Shown: positions 1 through 7,022 of the stretch, in pieces
Layout of the letters: each line of letters begins with the position of its first letter
How positions within the stretch are numbered: position 1 is the stretch's first letter
Assembly: GCA_002438065.1 (NCBI GenBank)
Contig: DJSP01000047.1
Coordinates: 1-9,515, forward strand
DNA length: 9,515 bases
Source of the DNA: Caryophanales bacterium UBA6331
GTDB taxonomy: Bacteria > Bacillota_I > Bacilli_A > RF39 > UBA660
Direction: 5' to 3'
Notes under the pieces: generated by a model
Seen by the model: the letters and a program-made list of their open reading frames with translations, nothing else
The model's database searches: none
Told to the model about the DNA's origin: nothing
Translations under genes and position numbers: made by a program

Positions 1-3000
1 AAACAGGAACCAAATAATAAATATAATGCTTATCTAAATTAGTTAAATTTACTTTAATAATTATCTCTTTATTAAAGTATTTTAAACTTAACTTAGGATT
101 AATACTATATAAAACCATAAATAGTTTTTCTCCATTAACCTTATTAGAAATATCACTAGGAATATATAATTCTACAAAATTTTTATTTTGAACAACTTTA
201 TTAATATTTAATTTCATGGCTAATTTTTCAAACCATTCTTCATACATATAAATAATTATCTTTTCATCTAACTTACCAAAACGATCCTCTAATTCACCCT
301 TAACTCTTAATAAACTTTCATTATCTGAAATCGAATTAATTAATTGATGAATTTCAATTCTGACACTTTCATCTTGAACATAATCTTCATCAATATGAGT
401 ATTTACATCAATAAGTGATTTATCAGTGTCATCTTCTTTAATCGGATTACCATTTATTTTTGATACAGCCTCTTCCATCATTTTAGTAAATAAATCAATA
501 CCAACAGTGTCTATGAATCCAGCCTGTTCACTACCAAGTAAATCTCCAGCACCTCTTATAGACAAATCCCTCATAGCGATTTTATAACCACTACCAAGTT
601 CGGTAAATTCTTTAATCGCATTTAATCTCTTTTCAGCTACTTCACTTATAATCTTGCTATTATTATAAAGCAAATAAGAATAAGCAATTTTATTAGTTCT
701 TCCAACTCTTCCACGAATCTGATATAACTGACTTAAACCAAAATTTTGAGCATCTTTTATTATTAATGTATTAACGTTCGATATATCTATACCGGTTTCA
801 ATTATTGTAGTACAAACTAAAATATCAAATTTATAATTAACAAAATCGTCAATTATCTTTTCCAAATGAGATTTGTCCATCTTACCATGAGCAAAACAAA
901 TACGTGCTTCCGGAACCATCCCCTTTAATTTATCTACTTCATCTTCTATTTTTTCAACATTATTAAATAAATAGTAAACTTGCCCCTTACGACTTAACTC
1001 TTTATAAATAGCCTCTTTTACCAAGAAATTATTATCTTGAGCCACATAAGTTTGAATTGGATACCTATCCACAGGAGCAGTATCTAAAATTGATAAATCT
1101 CTAAGTCCACTCATCGCCATTTTTAAAGTTCTAGGAATCGGAGTTGCAGACAAAGTCAATACATTAATGTTTTTACACATCTTTTTAATTTTTTCTTTTT
1201 GACTAACACCAAACCGTTGTTCCTCATCAACAACAAGAAGTCCTAACTTTTTAAATTTAATATTTTCATTAAATAATTTATGAGTTCCAAATAAAATATC
1301 TACTTTACCATCTTCCAAATCCTTAGTAATTCTTTTAAAATCACAAGGACTAGTAAATCTATTAACAATTTCAATTCTAATAGGAAAATTTCTAAATCTC
1401 TTTAAAGCGTTTTCATATTGCTGTTTAGATAAAATTGTAGTTGGACATAAATAAGCAGCTTGATATCCATTAATAACAGTTCTAAATATTCCTCTAAAAG
1501 CAACTTCAGTCTTACCAAAACCAACATCACCACAAAGTAATCTATCCATCGGTTTCTTACTAGCTAAATCATTTAATACTTCATTAATACATCTTAACTG
1601 ATCAGAAGTTTCGACATATTCAAAATCACTCGCAAACATAACTTCTTCAGGCATCTCTTTAAATACCGGACTAGTAATCTTTTTTCTTTCTGAATAAAGC
1701 CTAATAAGCTCATCAGAAATGTCTTTGATTTTACTTTGAACCCTTCTTTTAGCTTTAGCCCAAGATAAAGAATTTAATGAATTAATTTTTTGATTACCAC
1801 TACCAGCATCAGCATATTTATAAATAGAACTTATCTTTTCAACTGGAATATATACCTTGTCATTATCAGCATACCTTATAACAATATAATCTTTATTAAA
1901 ACCATTTTTAACTAGATTAACCACACCACCATAAATACCAATGCCATGTGCTCTATGAACAACATAATCACCAGGTTTAATTTCACTGAAATCTTTAATC
2001 TTACGACCTATCTTAATTGGATTATAATAAGAAGCACTAAAATTACTACCAATAATATCATTTTCGGAAATAACAATATATTTATCAAATACAAAACCAT
2101 GATTTATCTTATAATCTAAAAAATAAATATTTCCCGGGAAATAATTTTTATCAGAACTTACATTAAATAAATTACTTAAAGTTTCTTTTAATCCCTTAGA
2201 ATTAATAGCCAAAAATGTAATCATGCTATTTTTACGATGATTAATAAAAAATTGTAAATTCTCTAAATTAGAATTAAAATTATCCATTGATTGAGAATTA
2301 ACCTTCAAACTTTTAATATTATCAAAATTATTAAGTTCATATTCATCTTTAATATAAATATCTTCTAAATTAGCCATATACTTATGATTAATATCAATAT
2401 TATTAGATTCCTTATATTCAAGAATTTGATTTTGTAATTCAAGATAAGCTTTCTTAATATTATCAGAATCTATTTTAACAACTATCGGATTATCTAAAAT
2501 ATCATATAAAGTTGAGTCAGATTCTAAACAGTTTTCCTTATAAGGCTTAATAGTAACACAACCTATATTTTCGGTAGATAACTGAGATTCTTCATCGAAT
2601 TTTTTTATACTATCTATTTCATCACCAAAAAATTCAATTCTTATTGGTTTATCATAATTATACGGAAATAAATCAATTATAAATCCTCTAACAGAATATT
2701 CTCCAGTTGAAGTAACTATGCTTGTCTTATTATAACCATATTGAAATAATTTATCTTCTAAATCAATACGCTTAAATTTATCGTTTATTTTAATTACAAT
2801 ATCCTGATTTACAATATTATCTTTTTTAGGAACAAACTTTAAAAATCCTTCCAAATTAGTTACAACAATCTTATTTTTACTATTATTACTTATTAAAGAC
2901 AAAGTTTCTAATCTTTTAACCATTAAATCAGGTGAAGAAGTAGTAAGAACGGTAGTTATAAAATCATCCATTGGAAAAAAGTAACTATTTTCAAAATAGT

Positions 3001-3172
3001 TATTAATTAAATTATAATAATTAGTTGCTTGATACAAAGAACTAGTTACAACTATTAAATTTCTCTTAAATTTATTACATAAATATTTAATATATAATCC
3101 CTTAAGTTCATCAGTTAATCCTGAAATAGAATTATTATTAAATTCATCAAATATTTTATCTAAAAATTCCAT
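1..3172 (-). CDS. mfd: Transcription-repair coupling factor Mfd, C-terminus cut by window edge
   Basis: Mfd binds RNA polymerase stalled at DNA lesions, pushes it off with its dsDNA translocase and recruits UvrA. The reading frame is open for 1057 codons from ATG 3172 to the left edge. Domains in order: UvrB-like N-terminal module (residues 1 to about 330, without helicase motifs, as usual in Mfd); RNA-polymerase-interaction domain with GDYVVHRAHGIG near residues 401-412; RecG-like translocase with Walker A GDVGFGKT (Lys554), Walker B DEEQ (649-652) and RGRVGR (820-825); then LLGSEQAGFIDTVG, typical of Mfd, and the start of the C-terminal D7 domain. The visible end, near LVPV, lies within D7, so probably only a few tens of residues are missing. 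That makes the protein somewhat shorter than the usual 1150-1180. It starts one base after the pth stop, so it is co-transcribed and perhaps translationally coupled. Residues 345-348 (FPGN) are encoded by a Noc-site palindrome. Confidence 0.97.
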   Translation of the reverse strand, partial: MEFLDKIFDEFNNNSISGLTDELKGLYIKYLCNKFKRNLIVVTSSLYQATNYYNLINNYFENSYFFPMDDFITTVLTTSSPDLMVKRLETLSLISNNSKNKIVVTNLEGFLKFVPKKDNIVNQDIVIKINDKFKRIDLEDKLFQYGYNKTSIVTSTGEYSVRGFIIDLFPYNYDKPIRIEFFGDEIDSIKKFDEESQLSTENIGCVTIKPYKENCLESDSTLYDILDNPIVVKIDSDNIKKAYLELQNQILEYKESNNIDINHKYMANLEDIYIKDEYELNNFDNIKSLKVNSQSMDNFNSNLENLQFFINHRKNSMITFLAINSKGLKETLSNLFNVSSDKNYFPGNIYFLDYKINHGFVFDKYIVISENDIIGSNFSASYYNPIKIGRKIKDFSEIKPGDYVVHRAHGIGIYGGVVNLVKNGFNKDYIVIRYADNDKVYIPVEKISSIYKYADAGSGNQKINSLNSLSWAKAKRRVQSKIKDISDELIRLYSERKKITSPVFKEMPEEVMFASDFEYVETSDQLRCINEVLNDLASKKPMDRLLCGDVGFGKTEVAFRGIFRTVINGYQAAYLCPTTILSKQQYENALKRFRNFPIRIEIVNRFTSPCDFKRITKDLEDGKVDILFGTHKLFNENIKFKKLGLLVVDEEQRFGVSQKEKIKKMCKNINVLTLSATPIPRTLKMAMSGLRDLSILDTAPVDRYPIQTYVAQDNNFLVKEAIYKELSRKGQVYYLFNNVEKIEDEVDKLKGMVPEARICFAHGKMDKSHLEKIIDDFVNYKFDILVCTTIIETGIDISNVNTLIIKDAQNFGLSQLYQIRGRVGRTNKIAYSYLLYNNSKIISEVAEKRLNAIKEFTELGSGYKIAMRDLSIRGAGDLLGSEQAGFIDTVGIDLFTKMMEEAVSKINGNPIKEDDTDKSLIDVNTHIDEDYVQDESVRIEIHQLINSISDNESLLRVKGELEDRFGKLDEKIIIYMYEEWFEKLAMKLNINKVVQNKNFVELYIPSDISNKVNGEKLFMVLYSINPKLSLKYFNKEIIIKVNLTNLDKHYIYYLVPV
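2128..2143. promoter_or_regulatory. Noc-binding sequence (NBS), perfect palindrome inside mfd
   Basis: TATTTCCCGGGAAATA is a perfect 16-bp palindrome. It contains the Noc binding sequence ATTTCCCGGGAAAT known from Bacillus subtilis, 14 of 14 bases. Noc, a ParB paralogue, binds such sites, spreads as a CTP clamp and blocks division-septum assembly over the nucleoid. Within mfd the site encodes Phe-Pro-Gly-Asn using the G+C-rich codons TTC and CCG, unlike the surrounding AT-rich codon use. The match is seen directly; binding by a Noc protein is inferred, because noc is not in this window. Confidence 0.8.
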
Positions 3173-3173
3173 T

Positions 3174-3707
3174 TTAATTATACCTACTTTTTAATTTTTC
3201 TATATCAACATCATTAATAAAATCTTTTATAACATTATTAATCACATTACAAGAATTATTTAAAACATTCCATTCTTCCTTAGAAAATTTTCCTAAAACA
3301 TAATCTACAATATCGTTACTATTTTTAGAAATACCAACTTTTAATCTTAAAAATTCATTGCTACCAATTTCATTAATAATACTTTTAATCCCATTATGCC
3401 CACCAGCAGAACTATTATTTTTAACTCTAATTTTTCCTAAAGGCAAATCAAGATCATCTTGAATAACTAACAAATCCTTTTTATCTATTTTAAAATAATT
3501 CAAATAATATTTAACAGCTTCTCCAGATAAATTCATAAAAGTATTAGGTTTAATATAAATTATTGAATTATCTTTATATATATCAGCTAATTTTTCATGT
3601 TTAAAAGAAACATTACCTAAATAGCTATCTAATACCCAAAAGCCAATATTATGTCTAGTATTTTCATATTCCTTTCCAGGATTACCTAGACCAACAATTA
3701 ATTTCAT
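3174..3707 (-). CDS. pth: Peptidyl-tRNA hydrolase
   Basis: Pth releases tRNA from peptidyl-tRNAs that drop off ribosomes, by hydrolysing the ester bond in the cytoplasm. The 177-residue protein opens with the family signature GLGNPGKEYENTRHNIGFW. It keeps the catalytic His19, Asn9, NTFMNLSG (Asn55, Asn59), the DD pair at 84-85 and GGHN (102-105), which correspond to the active-site His, Asn and Asp residues of the E. coli enzyme. Length is slightly below the usual 185-195, with a short C-terminal end. ATG 3707 is preceded at a 5-nt spacing by a full AGGAGG Shine-Dalgarno (3713-3718) that lies in the last codons of the upstream methyltransferase gene. The stop is one base before the mfd start. 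Direct adjacency to mfd matches the Bacillus pth-(fin)-mfd order with fin missing. Confidence 0.97.
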   Translation of the reverse strand: MKLIVGLGNPGKEYENTRHNIGFWVLDSYLGNVSFKHEKLADIYKDNSIIYIKPNTFMNLSGEAVKYYLNYFKIDKKDLLVIQDDLDLPLGKIRVKNNSSAGGHNGIKSIINEIGSNEFLRLKVGISKNSNDIVDYVLGKFSKEEWNVLNNSCNVINNVIKDFINDVDIEKLKSRYN

Positions 3708-3709
3708 TA

Positions 3710-4387
3710 CTACCTCCTATAATTCTCTGTATAAAGTGGCGCCAATATTTTTAAATCATCTTGTCCATTTTTCATTGCTTCAATTAAAATCATTGAAGAT
3801 AAACTATCATTATTATTATAACAACATTGCAATTTCTTAATCCCAAACTTATATTTATCAAATAACTTAAGAAGTTCCATTAATCTATCAGGACGATAAA
3901 CAATATAAAGTTTACCTTTATCTCTTAAATATTTATAAGCAAGGGAAACAATATCCTCTAATTTAATAAGTATTTCATGTCTAGCAATCGCTTTAACACT
4001 ATTTTCGTTTATTTTAGAAGAATCAATAACCTTAAAATAAGGCGGATTACAAGTAATAATATCAAAATATCCTTCATCATAATAATTACCAATATTTTTA
4101 ATATCATCATTAATTAATTTCACATTATTTATATTATTTAACTTCAAAGATTCATCCCCTAATTCATATATTTCCTTTTGAACTTCAAACGCCGCTATAT
4201 TTTTAATTGAATTAGCCAAAATAATAGGGATTGGACAATTACCCGTACAAAAATCAAGTAATTTACTATCTGACATATTAATACTTACAAAATTGGCAAG
4301 TAACATCGAATCTAAAGAAAATTTAAAATAATTCGAATTTTGGACAATCTTATAACCATAATCATATAAATCATTAATTTCTTTCAT
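3710..4387 (-). CDS. tRNA1(Val) (adenine-37 N6)-methyltransferase family protein (TrmN6/YabB-like)
   Basis: This is a class I SAM-dependent methyltransferase of about 225 residues. The SAM-binding loop is LLDFCTGNCPIPIIL (from about residue 44), followed by an acidic FEVQ at the end of strand 2 (near 67-70) and the N6-adenine catalytic motif NPPY (114-117, in CNPPYFK). The NPPY motif, the length and the position after yaaT match YabB of Bacillus and TrmN6, which methylates A37 of tRNA1(Val). The exact tRNA target is inferred from family. I chose ATG 4387 (MKEINDLYDYGYKI). A TTG three codons upstream (4396) is possible, but neither start has a clear Shine-Dalgarno. The gene overlaps the end of ricT by 14 nt, so translational coupling is likely. 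In B. subtilis yabA lies between yaaT and yabB; it is absent here. Confidence 0.85.
   Translation of the reverse strand: MKEINDLYDYGYKIVQNSNYFKFSLDSMLLANFVSINMSDSKLLDFCTGNCPIPIILANSIKNIAAFEVQKEIYELGDESLKLNNINNVKLINDDIKNIGNYYDEGYFDIITCNPPYFKVIDSSKINENSVKAIARHEILIKLEDIVSLAYKYLRDKGKLYIVYRPDRLMELLKLFDKYKFGIKKLQCCYNNNDSLSSMILIEAMKNGQDDLKILAPLYTENYRR
3713..3718 (-). promoter_or_regulatory. Ribosome binding site of pth, inside the preceding gene
   Basis: A perfect AGGAGG stands 5 nt before the pth ATG. Its six bases are the last two sense codons (Arg-Arg, AGG AGG) of the trmN6-like gene, followed at once by its TAG stop. This is one of the strongest ribosome binding sites in the window and fixes the pth start. 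Confidence 0.85.
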
Positions 4388-5150
4388 AATTATCAACTAC
4401 AATTTCTTTTAATTCACCATCAACATTAATTACATATGACATTTTTAAAACGTTAATAGTTAAAACTTTATATTTTTTTCCTTCATAGGTAACTTCACTA
4501 CCAATTTTAGGAAGCAAACTTCTATAATAACTGTAATTTTCATCTTCATATGCTAAACAACACAACAATCTTCCACAAGCGCCATTTATTTTAGAAGGGT
4601 TTAAAGCAATATTTTGATTCTTAGCCATATTAATTCCAACTGCTTCGAGTTCATTTAAAAAACTGCCACAACACAAAGGTCTACCACAAGGACCTAAACC
4701 AGATATTTTTCTTGCCTTATCCCTAATGCCTATTTGATGTAATTCAATTCTAGTTTTATATTTACCAGCAAGTATCTTAACTAATTCCCTAAAGTCAATT
4801 CTTTCATCTGAAACAAAGTTAATTAATAATTGAGTACGATCAAAATTAAAACTAGAATCTACAAATTGCATTTTTAGTTCTAAATTTTTAGCTGAAACTT
4901 TAGCAAAATTAAGTGCTTCCTTTGCATCAGCTAAATTCTTTAAATAAATATCATAATCCTTTTTACTAGCAATTCTAACAACATTATTTAAATCATTATT
5001 ATTTTCTTCATTAGAAATATTAAATACCTTTCCAAATAAAGTACCATTATCAGACTGAACAATAACATAATCATCCTTTTTTAATTCAATTCCATTTGCT
5101 TCAAAATAATTACATTTCTCACTATCTTTAAATTTTACACCAACAACCAT
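4374..5150 (-). CDS. ricT: PSP1-domain protein RicT (YaaT)
   Basis: In Bacillus subtilis, RicT forms an iron-sulfur complex with RicA (YmcA) and RicF (YlbF) that acts with RNase Y in mRNA maturation and affects Spo0A activation, competence and biofilm formation. The 258-residue protein shows the PSP1 domain with its two cysteine clusters: CGRPLCC (Cys155, 160, 161) and CGRLLCC (Cys192, 197, 198), within GIRDKARKISGLGPCGRP and NGACGRLLCCLAYE. These cysteines are the family's cluster ligands. ATG 5150 is preceded by AAAGGAG (5158-5164) at a 7-nt spacing. The gene follows holB by 26 nt and overlaps the methyltransferase gene, as in B. subtilis holB-yaaT. A possible own promoter lies at 5179-5208. 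The partner genes ricA and ricF are not in the window. Confidence 0.95.
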   Translation of the reverse strand: MVVGVKFKDSEKCNYFEANGIELKKDDYVIVQSDNGTLFGKVFNISNEENNNDLNNVVRIASKKDYDIYLKNLADAKEALNFAKVSAKNLELKMQFVDSSFNFDRTQLLINFVSDERIDFRELVKILAGKYKTRIELHQIGIRDKARKISGLGPCGRPLCCGSFLNELEAVGINMAKNQNIALNPSKINGACGRLLCCLAYEDENYSYYRSLLPKIGSEVTYEGKKYKVLTINVLKMSYVINVDGELKEIVVDNYERN

Positions 5151-5176
5151 TTTATCACTCCTTTCAAAATAAAAAT

Positions 5177-5884
5177 TTATTCTAAACTCTCAAAATATAG
5201 TTTATCAAGTGCCAAATCAATATTAACATTATATCTTAAATTATTTAAAAAATCATTTACCTTCAAATAAAAAATATCATTTTCGCTATTCAAATAAGCT
5301 AAATATTTTATAAATAAGTTATTTATTACGACTTTATCTAATTTTGACACAACAACCTTAAATTTTATATAATCTTCAAAATCAAAATTTTTAAATTTAC
5401 ATAAATTATTAAAAATATCTTCATCTACTACCACATTATTTACATCAATATCATTTTTTAAAACTTGACATCTACTTAATAACGTAGGCAATAACTCATT
5501 TGAATTATCACTAATTAAAAATCCAACAACTTTATCATTAGGTTCCTCTAAAACTTTTAATAATTTATTAACAGATTGTTCATTCATTAAACCAGCATTT
5601 AAAATAAAAAATAATTTATAGTACCCATCAAAAGACATTGTAGCTAAAAATTCTTGTAAATTTAAAATTTGATCTTTATCAATTAAATTATCAATAGGTC
5701 TTAAAATTCTAACTGAAATATTATTCTCGATATCATCAATATTAAATATCATTTTCTTTTCTAAAAATAATTTAAAAACGCTATTCATAACATCTTCATA
5801 ATTATTTGATTCCACTAAAAAAGCATGAGAAAGTTTATTCTCATCTATTACATTAGATAAATATTTAATATTTTCTTCCTTCAT
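5177..5884 (-). CDS. holB: DNA polymerase III delta-prime subunit, short form
   Basis: HolB (delta-prime) is the non-ATPase AAA+ stator of the clamp loader that puts the beta sliding clamp on DNA together with DnaX. Visible are the opening SHAFLVE (where active AAA+ proteins carry Walker A; no GxxGxGKT is present here, as expected for delta-prime), LLKVLEEP (108-115), a sensor-like FLISDNS, and the SRC motif (137-139, in LLSRCQ) that supplies the arginine finger to a DnaX neighbour. At about 235 residues it is much shorter than Bacillus HolB (about 330). It has no zinc-finger cysteines and a shortened collar domain. I chose ATG 5884; a TTG two codons upstream (5890) also fits, and neither has a clear ribosome binding site. 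It lies 9 nt after the bofA-like stop and 26 nt before ricT. Order and motifs make the assignment firm despite divergence. Confidence 0.9.
   Translation of the reverse strand: MKEENIKYLSNVIDENKLSHAFLVESNNYEDVMNSVFKLFLEKKMIFNIDDIENNISVRILRPIDNLIDKDQILNLQEFLATMSFDGYYKLFFILNAGLMNEQSVNKLLKVLEEPNDKVVGFLISDNSNELLPTLLSRCQVLKNDIDVNNVVVDEDIFNNLCKFKNFDFEDYIKFKVVVSKLDKVVINNLFIKYLAYLNSENDIFYLKVNDFLNNLRYNVNIDLALDKLYFESLE
5179..5208 (-). promoter_or_regulatory. Possible sigma-A promoter for ricT
   Basis: On the minus strand TTGATA (5208-5203; 5 of 6 bases of the -35 consensus) is followed after 18 nt by TAGAAT (5184-5179; 5 of 6 of the -10 consensus). Transcription would start near 5172, giving a leader of about 20 nt that contains the strong ricT ribosome binding site. 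In DNA this AT-rich, such matches also arise by chance, so this is a candidate only. Confidence 0.35.
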
Positions 5885-5893
5885 ACCCAAAAT

Positions 5894-6073
5894 CTACATT
5901 AAAAGTAGAAAAGATAAAGCAATCATAATTAGTCCCGGATATCCTAAACAAAATACCACCAAGACAGTAATTAAATTAATTGGTACAACAACATTAAAGC
6001 CACTAAGAACTATATCAAAACTATAAATCATTAAAAATGAATAACAAATTTTTTTCAGTAATTTTAATAACAT
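5894..6073 (-). CDS. BofA-family membrane protein (pro-sigma-K processing inhibitor type)
   Basis: This is a 59-residue hydrophobic protein with two predicted membrane segments: about residues 8-27, and 33-58 with a small break at the Gly-Tyr-Pro-Gly turn. Its core VPINLITVLVVFCLGYPG aligns closely with the C-terminal half of Bacillus BofA (VPINLVT...LGIPG), which contains the family's conserved Pro-Asn and Gly-x-Pro-Gly. BofA holds the intramembrane protease SpoIVFB inactive until sigma-K is needed in sporulation. The position right after recR is where bofA lies in Bacillus (with yaaL between). It is shorter than BofA (87 residues) and lacks the first helix. The start is uncertain: ATG 6073, or GTG 6082 three codons earlier. 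Just upstream, TATAAT (6093-6088) lies 18 nt from a poor -35 (TTGCAT). Whether the organism sporulates cannot be told from here. Confidence 0.75.
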   Translation of the reverse strand: MLLKLLKKICYSFLMIYSFDIVLSGFNVVVPINLITVLVVFCLGYPGLIMIALSFLLLM

Positions 6074-6109
6074 GTTTATCACAATTAATTATATTATTCT
6101 TATTTAAAT

Positions 6110-6706
6110 TTATGCAATATTTTTTCTATCTTCAAATGCCCTTTCTAATGTTAATGAATCTAAGTAATCAAGTTCTGTTCCAACAGGTAATCCATAAGAT
6201 AATCTTGAAATTTTCGTATTCATTTTTTCTAATATTTTTTTAATATATTGTGTTGTAGTTTCACCTTCAATTGTAGGCTTTAAAGCAATTACAAGTTCTA
6301 CATCATCATTATTACAACGTTCAAATAAACTATCAATATTTAATTCATCAGGACCAATACCATCAATAGGAGAAATTAGTCCACCTAAGACATGATAAAC
6401 CCCTTGATACTTTCCCATTTTTTCAAAAGCAAATATACTTTTAAAATCTTCAACAACACATATCAAATTTTTATTTCTATAATCATTATCACAAACTGAG
6501 CATACATCACCGGAGGTTATATTTCCACATATACGGCAAGGATGTAAATTCTTTTTACCATTCAATATACATTTTGTAAATAAATTTATATCATCTTCTG
6601 AAAAATCAAGTAATGAAATTGCAAGTCTTTCAGCAGACTTTTCACCAATTCCCGGCAACTTTTTAAAATACTCAATTAATTCTTCTAGTTCCTTAGGATA
6701 AATCAT
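6110..6706 (-). CDS. recR: Recombination mediator RecR
   Basis: RecR works with RecO (and RecF) to load RecA on SSB-coated single-stranded DNA. The 198-residue protein has the standard order: helix-hairpin-helix LPGIGEKSAERLA (17-29), a C4 zinc finger with Cys57, Cys60, Cys69 and Cys72 (CRIC...CSVC), a Toprim domain from about residue 80 (ICVVED... then VYHVLGGLISPIDGIGP) and the end motif KPTIEGETTTQYI followed by LSYGLPVGTELDYLD. Length is normal (about 198). The start ATG 6706 overlaps the ybaB stop by one base (TAATG) and there is no well-placed Shine-Dalgarno, so termination-reinitiation coupling with ybaB is likely. The ybaB-recR pair is conserved throughout bacteria. Confidence 0.98.
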   Translation of the reverse strand: MIYPKELEELIEYFKKLPGIGEKSAERLAISLLDFSEDDINLFTKCILNGKKNLHPCRICGNITSGDVCSVCDNDYRNKNLICVVEDFKSIFAFEKMGKYQGVYHVLGGLISPIDGIGPDELNIDSLFERCNNDDVELVIALKPTIEGETTTQYIKKILEKMNTKISRLSYGLPVGTELDYLDSLTLERAFEDRKNIA

Positions 6707-7005
6707 TATATCAAACCATTTAAACCTTTAGCATAAGCACCAAGTTTAACTTCTACGTCCTTATCAATTTTAGAAACCGCTTCATTATGAGCAATTTTAA
6801 TCATATCTTGTAAAGCATCAATATCCTCAGTATCAGTTAATGATGGAGTATCTATTTTTATAGAAACCATTTCTTTCTTACCACTTAAAACAACAGTAAC
6901 AAATCCAGATTTACCTTCATAATTTGTTTTAAAAATTTCTTCTTGTTTTTCTATTATAACTCTTTGCATTTTTTGTGCTTCTTGCATTAATTTTTGCATA
7001 TTCAT
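6706..7005 (-). CDS. YbaB/EbfC-family nucleoid-associated DNA-binding protein (YaaK)
   Basis: This is a small (99-residue) protein of the YbaB/EbfC family, dimeric tweezer-shaped DNA-binding proteins associated with the nucleoid; their precise role is unsettled. An amphipathic N-terminal helix (MQKLMQEAQKMQRVIIEKQ) is followed by the strand region EGKSGFVTVVLSGKKEMVSIKI and a C-terminal helical part ending LGAYAKGLNGLI. The pattern helix, GxVxVxxxG..., helix and the length match the family. ATG 7005 has GAGG 9 nt upstream; the ATG two codons later (6999) is less likely. The gene lies 17 nt after dnaX and overlaps recR by one base, the near-universal dnaX-ybaB-recR arrangement. Confidence 0.95.
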   Translation of the reverse strand: MNMQKLMQEAQKMQRVIIEKQEEIFKTNYEGKSGFVTVVLSGKKEMVSIKIDTPSLTDTEDIDALQDMIKIAHNEAVSKIDKDVEVKLGAYAKGLNGLI

Positions 7006-7022
7006 AATATCATTCCTCTTCC

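Noticed and set aside
4385..4396. TTG start of the methyltransferase gene at 4396
   Set aside because: An ATG three codons later gives the usual family start and neither site has a Shine-Dalgarno; the common codon is preferred.
5928..5941. CCCGG-centred word in the bofA-like gene as another Noc site
   Set aside because: Outside the CCCGG centre only a couple of bases agree with the Noc consensus, and it is not palindromic.
6088..6117. Promoter before the bofA-like gene (TTGCAT-N18-TATAAT)
   Set aside because: The -10 is perfect but the -35 matches only 3 of 6, and the predicted start would fall on the possible GTG codon; too weak to annotate in DNA this AT-rich.
6037..6243. Plus-strand open frame of 68 codons
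   Set aside because: It overlaps recR and the bofA-like gene antisense, is composed of Phe/Leu-rich residues typical of AT-rich shadow frames, and has no ribosome binding site.
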